A stretch of 34,406 nt of DNA from Gemmiger formicilis. Its GTDB lineage: Bacteria; Bacillota; Clostridia; Oscillospirales; Ruminococcaceae. The translations under genes and the position numbers were made by a program. This document shows, one piece after another, positions 1-7,425 of this stretch. The notes below the pieces were generated by a model. It did not search any database and had not been told where the DNA came from. It saw nothing but the letters and a program-made list of their open reading frames with translations. The DNA lies in NCBI RefSeq assembly GCF_016900095.1, contig NZ_JACJJP010000033.1, forward strand, positions 1-34,406. The letters run 5' to 3'. Position 1 is the first letter of the stretch. Each line of letters begins with the position of its first letter.

Positions 1-651
1 AACGACTTTGCTCTGTTTGCGAAAGTTACCTACCTGCCGCACACCTCCACCTTGATAACGCTCGAATTTATGACAGAACTCGACGCGCCGGAGGCCGAAT
101 TGTACCCCACATCCCCCGAACTTTCGGATGATTGGGAAAGTTTTTCCATCCAGATCAATGACGCGGTGTATACGTTGCCGCTTCCCCTTGCGGATTTTCT
201 TGACGACGGGTGGGTGATTTCCGAGGAGGATGCCGGGCTTTCTCTGCCCGGCGCGGAAGGCCCGTATGCGTCCTATGAATGGGAATGGGTCTCGCTGACC
301 AACGACCGCGAACAGGATATCAGCGTCTGTGTCTTCAACACCACCGAAAGCACGATGCCCGCCGCCGAGGGCACGGTGGGAGGTATTCATGTAATATATG
401 GCAACTACGACTTTTCCGGCACAGAACTACGCCTTCCCGGTGGGTTGATGCTGGGATGGTCTACCAGAGAAGATGTCTTAAAACTGTATGGCCAACCGAA
501 CGATAGCTTTGAGGCAACCTATGGTGGATATAGCTTGAAATACGAAATTGATGACCCTCTTGACCCGGCCTCTTGGAAGCTTGGTTTTGATGATTCAGGC
601 ATTCTAGACGATGTTATGGTACACCACCAGGCTTATTTCCGTTCTGACTAA
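1..651 (+). CDS. Hypothetical protein, 5' end outside the window
   Basis: The frame is open from base 1 to the TAA at 649-651 (216 codons visible), so the start lies upstream; the TTG at 52 and ATG at 70 have no convincing ribosome site. The protein is acidic and soluble-looking, with no membrane segment in the visible part. Near its end it has a short stretch (LGWSTREDVLKLYGQPN) of the kind found in small exported or lipoprotein families, where a turn is followed by a helix and a GxP loop; this is a resemblance, not an assignment. I do not recognise the family. The gene ends about 50 bases before a strong bidirectional terminator, so it is the last gene of its transcript. Confidence 0.75.
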   Translation, partial: NDFALFAKVTYLPHTSTLITLEFMTELDAPEAELYPTSPELSDDWESFSIQINDAVYTLPLPLADFLDDGWVISEEDAGLSLPGAEGPYASYEWEWVSLTNDREQDISVCVFNTTESTMPAAEGTVGGIHVIYGNYDFSGTELRLPGGLMLGWSTREDVLKLYGQPNDSFEATYGGYSLKYEIDDPLDPASWKLGFDDSGILDDVMVHHQAYFRSD

Positions 652-697
652 CGTCATGGAATATGTACATCTTACCAGTCATCATTTAAGGCAAAGA

Positions 698-755
698 AAA
701 CCGCTTGTCCTAGTGACCCTTATCTCGGCCATAGGGACAGGCGGTTTAGTTTTTT
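698..755. terminator. Bidirectional intrinsic terminator
   Basis: AAACCGCTTGTCC (698 onward) pairs with GGGACAGGCGGTTT across a loop of about 20 bases, and is followed by a T-rich tract on the plus strand and TTTTCTTT on the minus strand. It sits between two convergent genes (unknown protein to the left, DUF1848 operon to the right) and can serve both. Confidence 0.8.
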
Positions 756-836
756 CTGATTGCTTACACGCTGCTGATCTTGTGTCGTGTTTATGCAAAA
801 TTTTAGGACCGCGGTGAAAGGCGACGGCTCAGAAGC

Positions 837-1829
837 TCAAAAAAGAAAAATGTATAACTCCGGGGTAATCTCCCCTTGACAAATCGGTTTCCATAAAGAA
901 AATTGCGGAAACTCTTCCTTATATGACTTTACCGCCCGTTCCTTTACCACATCCTCCGGCAGAATCTGCCCGCAGAGCAGCGGTGAGTTCGGAGCGTGGG
1001 CTTGCGTATTGCGCGCAACAGTTTTCATACTGTGTGTAGCATAACAATACCTACACCCGTGACGGCAGGTGTCGTACATACCAATGTCGATGCTGGCCAT
1101 GCAGCCGCATTCCGGGCGCTGGTTCTTGTCTTTCTCCAACGCAAGGCGGCACCCGGCAATCTGTTCCAGCAAGGAACGATCAATGCAGTGGCCGTGGGCA
1201 ATGCCGTATGGCGCTAAGTCTATTTGTTCCGCGCAGGTTTCCAGCACAAGGTGGTGTCTGCCCGCGATACCGGCCAACCGCTGTGCCAGTTCCATGATTT
1301 CTTTTTCCGTAAGCGGTGCAAAGCCCAGACCATCCATATTGGTCTGTGTGTTGCGGTACAGGTCCACAAAGCTGATGATACACTTGTGGGTATAGCCCTC
1401 CAGCCGTCGGGCCAACTGTCTGAAAAAGGTAATGTGGTAGTCCATCGTGTACCGGTCAGTGAACAGGATAGGATCATACCTCCAGATCACACGTTCGGGG
1501 CCGATCCTACGGGAAAGTTCTTGAAAGGCAGGCAGGATTACATCATTTTTGCTGGGCACGCCCGGCTCTACGTCTTTTCCGTATGGGGTCAGGGTGAACT
1601 GAAAATAGAACGGGTACGCCCACAGTTCCTCCAACCGAGACATTAGCGGCAGCGGATTCTTGGTCCAGAATACGATGCCGTCCACCACATCCGGCGACAA
1701 GGAAATGCGGCTGACCTGATGGAAGTTCATGGGGTTGCGGACGCAGACAAAGCCCTCCTGAATACGGTTGTAAAACCAATCGGAGTAATAGGCGGGAATG
1801 TCGGTCCGCCTGCTGGCGCTGATGATCAA
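837..1829 (-). CDS. DUF1848 family protein (Fe-S / radical-SAM-like)
   Basis: This is the last gene of the six-gene WYL operon. The N-terminus (IISASRRTDIPAYYSDW) and the FWTKNP segment are hallmarks of DUF1848. Near the C-terminus is a cysteine cluster, CRHGCRYCYA, whose CxxxCxxC-like spacing suggests an iron-sulfur cluster as in radical SAM enzymes; the enzymatic reaction is unknown. I place the start at TTG 1829 because GGAGG lies 8 bases upstream and family members begin with MIISxSRRTD; the GTG at 1838 overlaps that ribosome site and is less likely. The start codon is 30 bases after the SRPBCC stop, which fits co-transcription. No second full copy exists in the window, because the duplicated block stops inside GyrI. 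Confidence 0.85.
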   Translation of the reverse strand: MIISASRRTDIPAYYSDWFYNRIQEGFVCVRNPMNFHQVSRISLSPDVVDGIVFWTKNPLPLMSRLEELWAYPFYFQFTLTPYGKDVEPGVPSKNDVILPAFQELSRRIGPERVIWRYDPILFTDRYTMDYHITFFRQLARRLEGYTHKCIISFVDLYRNTQTNMDGLGFAPLTEKEIMELAQRLAGIAGRHHLVLETCAEQIDLAPYGIAHGHCIDRSLLEQIAGCRLALEKDKNQRPECGCMASIDIGMYDTCRHGCRYCYATHSMKTVARNTQAHAPNSPLLCGQILPEDVVKERAVKSYKEEFPQFSLWKPICQGEITPELYIFLF

Positions 1830-1859
1830 GGGATTCACCTCCGGGTTGCATTGGACTGG

Positions 1860-2279
1860 TTACCGGGCAGCATTTCCGGCTGTGATGCGGTTCACTTCCC
1901 GCACCAGATCATCCATATACAGTTTCTGCTGTCGTTTCAGATAGCCAGGGACAAAGGGGTGCATCCACCAGCGCTTGCCGTTGACGGTTTCCACGCAAGT
2001 CAACCGGGAACCACTTTCCACAGCCTCGAACCGTCCCTCCCAGAAGCCGGACATATTCCCATTTTCCATGGTAAAGGCCCAAAACTGTTTTGGTTCACAG
2101 GTTGTAACCGTAAAATGGGTGGCATAGCCGCTCTTGGTATGCTCCACAAAGCGTGTTTCGTCCAGAACCTCCACCCGCGCCAGATCGCTGCGCCAGTCGG
2201 TATGCGTCAGGTCGGTCACGATTTGCCACAGCTGTTCTACAGTACAGGGAAACGAGCGTGTTACTTTAGAAACCGCCAT
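1860..2279 (-). CDS. SRPBCC-fold (START/polyketide cyclase-like) protein
   Basis: A 139-residue protein with the layout of small SRPBCC proteins: an N-terminal beta strand followed by VEQLWQIVTDLTHTDWRSD, a run of strands with EHTKSG, FTMENG and FWEGRFE, and a long C-terminal helix (residues about 110-135). These helix-grip folds bind hydrophobic or aromatic ligands; the ligand cannot be told from sequence. The ATG at 2279 has GAGGTG 6 bases upstream, overlapping the stop of the DUF3795 gene only 4 bases away, so translation is probably coupled. It is the fifth gene of the operon. Confidence 0.8.
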   Translation of the reverse strand: MAVSKVTRSFPCTVEQLWQIVTDLTHTDWRSDLARVEVLDETRFVEHTKSGYATHFTVTTCEPKQFWAFTMENGNMSGFWEGRFEAVESGSRLTCVETVNGKRWWMHPFVPGYLKRQQKLYMDDLVREVNRITAGNAAR

Positions 2280-2283
2280 ACAA

Positions 2284-2826
2284 TCACCTCTTCTTCTTTT
2301 TCAGCTTCAGACAGACACCGTGGCCATCAGCTGCCCCTTGCAGCAGCTTCACGGCAGCCGCAGCCCGCTCTTTGACGGAACATTCCGGCTGATCCTCCAG
2401 CTTGGCCACAACGTTTTTCAGATCTTCCAACGGCAGCAGGTACACCGCCGCGCAGTAGAAGGTTTTGCGGTGGCCATCGTTATAGTTGGCGAGCAGCTTA
2501 TCCAGAATGGCCCGCGTGGCCCGCAGTTCGTCTATGTAGGCATCCAGCCCCAATTCTTGGGCGCGGTCCAGATCGGCGGCACGGCGGCTGTGAGGCACAA
2601 AGGAATCAGCCTCATCAAACTCGTCATACCGGGCACAGGGGTAAGAGGAGCAATCACTACAAAAGGCATGTCCACCTTGGTCCAATGAGCACCGTGCGAT
2701 GGCACAGCTTTGGTTGCCCGGTCCGCCACCGCAGCCGGGGCAGTAGCCGCCTACCTGCATGGGGCAGAGCAGACAGTTCAGGCCACACAGGCTGAACTCG
2801 GTATCTTCCCGTGTGAAGCCTTTCAT
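2284..2826 (-). CDS. DUF3795 cysteine-rich protein
   Basis: A 180-residue protein whose first 75 residues carry many cysteines in the pattern CGLNCLLCP, YCPGC, CAIARC, CSDCSSYPC, typical of DUF3795 and likely to bind zinc or an iron-sulfur centre. The C-terminal half is helical and ends in a run of lysines. I start it at ATG 2826 (AAGGTGGAG ribosome site); an in-frame ATG at 2886 would overlap GyrI by 64 bases and has no ribosome site. Its ATG overlaps the TGA of GyrI in an ATGA junction, a sign of coupled translation. The molecular function of DUF3795 is not established. Confidence 0.85.
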   Translation of the reverse strand: MKGFTREDTEFSLCGLNCLLCPMQVGGYCPGCGGGPGNQSCAIARCSLDQGGHAFCSDCSSYPCARYDEFDEADSFVPHSRRAADLDRAQELGLDAYIDELRATRAILDKLLANYNDGHRKTFYCAAVYLLPLEDLKNVVAKLEDQPECSVKERAAAAVKLLQGAADGHGVCLKLKKKKR

Positions 2827-3470
2827 ACCTGCTCCACCTTTCGCACCGGGTGGCGCACCACGGTTTTCAGACTTTCTGGTTTGCACCGGCGCACATCGCT
2901 CAAGTAGATCTCATGGTGGAATCGGTTCTCACCAAAGTCCGCCGTGTAACCGTGCGCTTTGGCGTATTCCGCCATAGCGGCAACTGTAGCGGGCTCGTCA
3001 TCGTAAGGGCCGATGTGCATGCACTGGACGCACAGACCTTCCTCCCAGGTGAAGAACTCCACCGGGGAGCAGTCCAGCTTCTTTTTGCGGGATGCCTCCT
3101 GCACAGCCCAGTCAAACTCTGCTTTGGTTACGAAGTCCGGCAGACGGATCATCGAGATCCAGCAGAAGTCCTCTTTATGGGTGTAATCTACGCCATGGAT
3201 ACCTTCCTGCCACCACAGACCCTCCAGCGGCGGCACCACATAGTCGAAGTAACCATCCATCTTGTGGCTGCCCATCTTGCTCATTTTGATGGTGTAGGCC
3301 ACCGCATACAAAAGGCCAATAGCCTGTTTGTAGGCGCCGTTTTCCTCGTTGGGATCTCCGTGCCCGCGCACCGCCAGAAAGTTCATGACAGGCACCGTGA
3401 CGATACCCGGCGTTTTGGGCGGCAGGTAGAACTCTTTGTATTCCTTCTTGTAGTCGAATGCCATACTCAT
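2823..3470 (-). CDS. GyrI-like small-molecule-binding domain protein (intact copy)
   Basis: A 215-residue protein of the GyrI-like (SHV-fold) family, with the family landmarks KKEYKEFY, FLAVRGHGDPN, DYVVPPLEGLWW, FEWxxEGLCVQxMHIGPYDDE and a C-terminal HEIYLSDVRR. Such proteins bind small amphipathic ligands, some acting as hydrolases or sequestering agents; the ligand here is unknown. The start at 3470 overlaps the TfoX stop (ATGA) and gives MSMAF; ATG 3464 is also possible. A truncated second copy, about 57 codons, lies at 16889-17058, with two substitutions in the shared part. Confidence 0.88.
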   Translation of the reverse strand: MSMAFDYKKEYKEFYLPPKTPGIVTVPVMNFLAVRGHGDPNEENGAYKQAIGLLYAVAYTIKMSKMGSHKMDGYFDYVVPPLEGLWWQEGIHGVDYTHKEDFCWISMIRLPDFVTKAEFDWAVQEASRKKKLDCSPVEFFTWEEGLCVQCMHIGPYDDEPATVAAMAEYAKAHGYTADFGENRFHHEIYLSDVRRCKPESLKTVVRHPVRKVEQV

Positions 3471-3790
3471 TTCCTCCGCTTTTGAGATGCCGCTTTGCGC
3501 AGCGCTTCACAGGTGATGCGGGTCAATTCCACCGCCATGGTTGGGTCATCCACGTCCTCAATCAAAAAGGAATCGCTGGCGCCTTCATGGGACGGGGCCT
3601 TTGGCAAGTCGGGAAAGGCTGCTTCTCCTTGTGGAGTAATTTTGATAAACAACTGGTCATCGCAGATGACGGCGAAGAAGGTACCGTCACAGAACAGGCC
3701 GTATTCTCCGAACATTTTGCGGGCACGGACGTTTCCGGCACCGCGCAGCTGCTCCACCACATACTCCACATAATCAGAATGAGATGCCAT
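3467..3790 (-). CDS. TfoX/Sxy N-terminal domain protein (copy A)
   Basis: A 107-residue stand-alone TfoX N-terminal domain, recognisable from the RKMFGEYGLFCDGTFFAVI block and the FIKITPQGE and CDDQL segments. In gammaproteobacteria TfoX/Sxy controls competence, but isolated domains in Firmicutes have no proven role, so I do not infer competence. The ATG at 3790 has GGAGG 5 bases upstream and follows the WYL stop by 2 bases. Copy B at 17055-17378 differs at five of 107 residues. Confidence 0.88.
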   Translation of the reverse strand: MASHSDYVEYVVEQLRGAGNVRARKMFGEYGLFCDGTFFAVICDDQLFIKITPQGEAAFPDLPKAPSHEGASDSFLIEDVDDPTMAVELTRITCEALRKAASQKRRK

Positions 3791-3792
3791 AG

Positions 3793-4704
3793 CTACCTCC
3801 GTTTCTCGTAGCGCTGGGCCAGCCGACTGACAAGAGCCCCCAGCTGTTCCCGCAACTCAGCAGGTTCCAGAAGCTCAGCACCGTCCCCAAAAGTGAGAAT
3901 CCAGCTGATTACACTGTCCGCATCTGGGAACCCTCGGCGGAAAAGTAAGGTGCCATCCGGTTGTACGGTAAAGCTGTCTGCACCGTATTCTTCCACCAGC
4001 CGCCAACGGCAGGCCGGGGCAAAGCGAACGCACACCTGATATTGTGTGGGATAAATCCGCTCCGGGTCCAAATCCGGCAAAGGGGCTGGGCGTGGTGTAA
4101 AGGGATCTCCGGTAGAAAGGTTTGTCATGCGGTTGAGCATGAACAAGCGGAAGTCCTGCCGGGTTTGACACCAGCCCCACAGATACCATGTGGACCAATG
4201 AAAGACCAGATAATAAGGCTCTACGCTGCGCACCGATGTGCCCTTGGGCGCGTCGTAAGTGAAATGTACAAGGTGGTGCTGCTCCATGGCATTCTGTATG
4301 GCCTCGATTTTAGGAGCAAGGCTGCTTTTGTACCATGAGGACAAATCAATGAGCATGTGGGTGCTGCCGGATATCAGGGGGCTGTTTCCGGCGGACAGCT
4401 TTTCCATGAGCTGAGCATAGCGCCGGGTGCCGCTGACGCTGTCCAGACTGCGCAGCCCCGCCAGAATGGCCTGCATCTCCGGGGCGGTGAGCACCGTGCG
4501 GTCTACCCGGTATCCCTCCATGATGGAGATCCCGCCGCCAGCCCCCCGTGCGGTGGTGATGGGGATGCCTGCCCGGCAGAGGGCTTCAATGTCTCGCTGT
4601 ATGGTGCGGCGGGACACTTCGAACTGCTCCACCAGTTCCGGTGCAGTGACCTGTTCCCGCTGAAGAAGGATGGACAAAATGCCGATCAGTCGATCCATTT
4701 TCAT
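3793..4704 (-). CDS. YafY-type HTH/WYL transcriptional regulator (copy A)
   Basis: A 303-residue regulator with an N-terminal winged helix (MKMDRLIGILSILLQ, then VSRRTIQRDIEAL, residues about 5-60), a linker with GAGGGISIMEGY, and a WYL ligand-binding domain from about residue 140 (EPYYLVFHWSTWYLWGWC) followed by a C-terminal WCX-like extension. WYL domains sense nucleic acids or nucleotides in some systems, but here the ligand is unknown. I use ATG 4704 because AAGGCGGT precedes it; the frame remains open back to 4758. As first gene of the operon it probably controls its own transcript. Copy B differs at ten of 303 residues. Confidence 0.9.
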   Translation of the reverse strand: MKMDRLIGILSILLQREQVTAPELVEQFEVSRRTIQRDIEALCRAGIPITTARGAGGGISIMEGYRVDRTVLTAPEMQAILAGLRSLDSVSGTRRYAQLMEKLSAGNSPLISGSTHMLIDLSSWYKSSLAPKIEAIQNAMEQHHLVHFTYDAPKGTSVRSVEPYYLVFHWSTWYLWGWCQTRQDFRLFMLNRMTNLSTGDPFTPRPAPLPDLDPERIYPTQYQVCVRFAPACRWRLVEEYGADSFTVQPDGTLLFRRGFPDADSVISWILTFGDGAELLEPAELREQLGALVSRLAQRYEKRR

Positions 4705-4735
4705 GGAAACCACCGCCTTTTGTTCTTTTGCCTGT

Positions 4736-4774
4736 ATTATATCACAGGAACCGGACAACTGTCTGTCATGTTTG
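4736..4774 (-). promoter_or_regulatory. WYL operon promoter region and candidate operator (copy A)
   Basis: On the minus strand a perfect TATAAT (-10; 4736-4741) lies 32 bases before the WYL ATG. No good -35 is seen at 16-18 bases (nearest hexamer AGACAG), which suggests an activated promoter. The upstream 4749-4774 is identical in copy B (18336-18361) although the flanks differ. It contains GACAACTGTC followed by TGTC, a partial GACA/TGTC dyad that could be the WYL-protein operator. The operator role is inference. Confidence 0.5.
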
Positions 4775-4805
4775 GATTTGGGAGAATGTTTTTTCTGCGG
4801 GAATG

Positions 4806-4834
4806 TTGCAATCCTGCTCCAAATACGCTATGAT
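4806..4834 (+). promoter_or_regulatory. Sigma-A-type promoter for the GNAT gene
   Basis: TTGCAA (4806-4811), a 17-base spacer and TATGAT (4829-4834). The first good ribosome site is about 130 bases downstream (AGGAGG before 4978), so the transcript has a leader of about 140 bases. The leader contains a ten-codon ATG...TAG frame at 4832-4864; nothing shows that it is translated. Confidence 0.65.
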
Positions 4835-4977
4835 GGTGCTGTCATCGGAGGACAGTACACCGTAGTGTAGGGGATCGTAAGCGGAAGCTTGCAGGCCGCC
4901 TGTCGGATAAGATGTCGAGCGAGCTCGGTTATTGCAGTTGCTGTAGTGATCGGGCGTTTTTCTTTAGGAGGGCAACT

Positions 4978-5520
4978 ATGCAACACACATCCGTCAGTTT
5001 GATCCCCTTGGAGGCCGCCGACCGGGAACAGTTCATCCTGGACAACCAGCGGGCCTTCTGGTATGGTGCCATGCAGGAGTTTGGAATGCGGGACGATCAT
5101 CTGGACAGCCAGGGCGAGATCATCTCACGCAAGACCATCGAAGCCTGTCTGGATGCGCCAGACAGCGAAACCTACCGCATTATCTGCGACGGGCAGAAAG
5201 TAGGCGGCGTGATCCTGAAAATCGATCAGGCCACCAACCACAATGAGCTGGAGATCCTGTTCACCGCCCCGGAAGTCCACAGCCGGGGCATCGGATACGG
5301 CGCATGGCAGGCAATAGAGGCGCTGCATCCCGAAACTAAGGTGTGGGAAACCTTTACTCCATATTTTGAAAAGCGTAATATCCACTTTTACCTCAACAAA
5401 TGCGGCTTCAAGATCGTGGAGTTTTTCACCACACAGCACCCGCTTGATCTGCCGCCCCAGAACGACGAGGAGCAGGACGGCCCCGACGAAATGTTCCGCT
5501 TTGTCAAAGTCATGGAATGA
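4978..5520 (+). CDS. GNAT family N-acetyltransferase
   Basis: A 180-residue protein with the GNAT fold order: an N-terminal strand and helix (SLIPLEAADREQFILDNQ), an acceptor-side region, a central strand (KVGGVILKID), strand 4 with ELEILFTAPE, then the acetyl-CoA loop HSRGIGYGAWQAIE (R/Q-x-x-G-x-G/A) and the C-terminal FYLNKCGFKIVEF typical of the family. The substrate is unknown. The ATG at 4978 has AGGAGGGC 6 bases upstream. It is followed 10 bases later by the next gene, so the two form a small operon ending at the 5991-6032 terminator. Confidence 0.88.
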   Translation: MQHTSVSLIPLEAADREQFILDNQRAFWYGAMQEFGMRDDHLDSQGEIISRKTIEACLDAPDSETYRIICDGQKVGGVILKIDQATNHNELEILFTAPEVHSRGIGYGAWQAIEALHPETKVWETFTPYFEKRNIHFYLNKCGFKIVEFFTTQHPLDLPPQNDEEQDGPDEMFRFVKVME

Positions 5521-5530
5521 GAGGTGTACT

Positions 5531-5983
5531 ATGAACCAAACATCCCAAAATTCCGAGATCCAGATCCGGCTCCCAGGGAGCGGCGGACTCTGTACCTTCC
5601 CACTGGATAGCAGCACCCGCTTCAGTGATGTTTTCCGTGCCCTGATCGGCAAGGGCTGCTTTGCCTGCCCGCAGGGGAAACGCCCTGTTTGGGTTCTGCT
5701 GTGCGGTGACCAGGATCTGGTCACCTGGGTTTCTGATGAAAACACCTTCTATGACCGTTTTCCTTTTGGGGAACCGCCCATCGCCAGCGTTCCCGGCTGG
5801 GCCACCAAAGAGGTCCATTTCACTTCCTACCCCGACCCGTTGGCACGGGCCAAGGCAATTTATCTGTACTTTGAAGGTTCCAAGTCCTTTATGGGGCATG
5901 AGGGATTTCTGCGGGAGTACAAGAGCTATCAGATCACGCCGGAGCAGGAAGCGCTCTGGCAGGCCGAGTGCAGCAATCGGTAA
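5531..5983 (+). CDS. Unknown 150-residue protein
   Basis: The protein starts at ATG 5531 with GAGGTG upstream and ends at TAA 5981-5983. It is cytosolic in appearance, rich in aromatic residues, with a central segment (FPFGEPPIASVPGWATKEVHF) and a repeated-looking YLYFEGSKSF helix. I do not recognise the family. Its 10-base spacing from the GNAT gene and the shared terminator indicate joint expression; the partner acetyltransferase gives the only hint of role. Confidence 0.75.
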   Translation: MNQTSQNSEIQIRLPGSGGLCTFPLDSSTRFSDVFRALIGKGCFACPQGKRPVWVLLCGDQDLVTWVSDENTFYDRFPFGEPPIASVPGWATKEVHFTSYPDPLARAKAIYLYFEGSKSFMGHEGFLREYKSYQITPEQEALWQAECSNR

Positions 5984-5990
5984 AATAAAG

Positions 5991-6032
5991 GCAGCGGCGG
6001 ATTTCCCGGACGGGAAGTCCGCCGCTGTTTTC
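5991..6032 (+). terminator. Intrinsic terminator of the GNAT operon
   Basis: CAGCGGCGGA pairs with TCCGCCGCTG around an inner TTTCCCG/CGGGAA stem, followed by TTTTCT. It begins 8 bases after the stop of the preceding gene. Confidence 0.85.
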
Positions 6033-6134
6033 TATACATAAAATACGCCCAGTATGTCTGGTATTGCAGTGTAAAACTCACTATCTCATTTTGTTTGTGC
6101 TATAAAGCATCTCTCAAAAGGAAATTTGTTTTGA

Positions 6135-6163
6135 TTGATGAAATGAGTGATGGATGATATAAT
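6135..6163 (+). promoter_or_regulatory. Promoter of the Fic gene
   Basis: TTGATG (6135-6140), 17 bases, TATAAT (6158-6163). The -10 overlaps an upstream in-frame ATG (6147-6152 region), which argues that translation begins further down, at ATG 6198. Confidence 0.65.
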
Positions 6164-6197
6164 AAAATCATCCCCCCTTACATTACGAGGTATTGAA

Positions 6198-7190
6198 ATG
6201 AGAAATAAAAAACCTCCTTTTGAAATTACAAATCAAATGATTGACTATATAGCTGAAATTGCTGAATTGGTCGGAAACCTTAATGTGACAAACCGACTTA
6301 CTGCCAATCCTACACTGCGCCGCAGTAACCGAATCCGCACAATTCATGGTTCATTGGCGATTGAGCAGAACACCCTCTCTTTGGAGCAAGTTACTGCTGT
6401 ACTGAATGGAAAGCGTGTTTTGGCGCCGCCTAAAGATATTGCCGAAGTCAAGAACGCCTATGAGATTTATGAGCGACTTGATGAGCTTGATCCCTATTCT
6501 GTAGATGACCTGCTGATCGCCCACGGCATAATGACTCGTGGCTTGGTTGAAGAATCAGGGATGTTCCGCACCCGACCGGTAGGCGTAGTGGATAGCGAAG
6601 GTCATGTCTTGCATTTTGGGACCCTTCCACAATATGTCCCTGATTTGGTCATGGAGCTTTTGGAATGGGCGAAGACCAGTGAGGTTCACATGCTGATTCG
6701 TAGCTGTGTGTTCCACTATGAGCTTGAACTTATTCACCCCTTTGCTGATGGGAATGGCCGCGTTGGCCGCCTGTGGCACACACTGCTGCTTTCTAAGTGG
6801 AATCCCGTATTCGCTTGGCTTCCTGTTGAGTCTATCATCCATGACCGCCAGCAGGAGTATTATGATGCCATTAACGCCTCCAATGACGCCGGAGAGTCTA
6901 CACCGTTTATTGGTTTTATGCTCTCAGCTATCAAAGCATCGCTCATAGAGGCCATCAACTTGAATGATGAAATGAGCGATGGAAAGATTGATAAAACAAC
7001 ACTTCGCTGGAACAAGATTCAGGAATATCTCCAAACTCACGACTACATTATGAACGCCGATGTGCGGGAACTGTGTGGCGTGTCAGCAGCCACAGCGAAC
7101 AGAATACTTGTTAGCTTGGCCCGTAAGGATAAACTTGCAAAATATCATGAAGATGGACATTGGGTATACAGAATATCAAAATATCAATGA
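6198..7190 (+). CDS. Fic-domain protein with N-terminal inhibitory helix and C-terminal HTH
   Basis: A 330-residue Fic protein. The catalytic loop HPFADGNGRVGR (residues 180-191) is fully canonical, with the base histidine H180 and the ATP-phosphate-binding GNGR, so AMP transfer or another nucleotidyl transfer is expected. An N-terminal inhibitory helix is present at about 51-60 (GSLAIEQNTL), matching the class II S/T-xxx-E-G/N motif except that Q follows E56. The last 65 residues resemble a winged helix (VRELCGVSAATANRILVSL). I prefer ATG 6198 (GAGGT upstream) over 6147, which lies inside the promoter. Target protein unknown. The gene lies in visibly AT-richer DNA than its neighbours, which suggests transfer. 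Confidence 0.88.
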   Translation: MRNKKPPFEITNQMIDYIAEIAELVGNLNVTNRLTANPTLRRSNRIRTIHGSLAIEQNTLSLEQVTAVLNGKRVLAPPKDIAEVKNAYEIYERLDELDPYSVDDLLIAHGIMTRGLVEESGMFRTRPVGVVDSEGHVLHFGTLPQYVPDLVMELLEWAKTSEVHMLIRSCVFHYELELIHPFADGNGRVGRLWHTLLLSKWNPVFAWLPVESIIHDRQQEYYDAINASNDAGESTPFIGFMLSAIKASLIEAINLNDEMSDGKIDKTTLRWNKIQEYLQTHDYIMNADVRELCGVSAATANRILVSLARKDKLAKYHEDGHWVYRISKYQ

Positions 7191-7425
7191 TTCTCATGTA
7201 TTATGAGGTTTGTTTTCTCTAATTACAACATATGCCATAATAAATTTGTACCGACTCGCCCGTGCTTCTATATTCTAACCGACTAAGCAAAAAGGCGGTA
7301 TAATTAAATAGTTCTGGAACAATGGCACAAGTACAGATACAAAAGAGCGATTTAAAAATGCTAAGAATTGTTGTCCTTTGTGCAACAAATTGCAGCGGGA
7401 AAACGAGTGATAAGGAGGAGTTTTC

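Larger units (their letters stand above)
3301..4796. repeat. Direct duplication, copy A (WYL-TfoX-GyrI start)
   Basis: This block matches 16889-18382 in the same orientation at an offset of 13,588 bases, changing by one after a single-T deletion in the WYL 5' leader. The left edge is sharp (similarity starts at ACCGCATACAAAAGGCC); the right edge fades after GAATGTTTTTTCT. In this copy all genes are intact and continue into DUF3795, SRPBCC and DUF1848. Confidence 0.92.

Noticed and set aside
3467-3790. TfoX-domain protein taken as evidence for natural competence
   Set aside because: Stand-alone TfoX N-domains in Firmicutes have no shown competence role and no com genes are present here.
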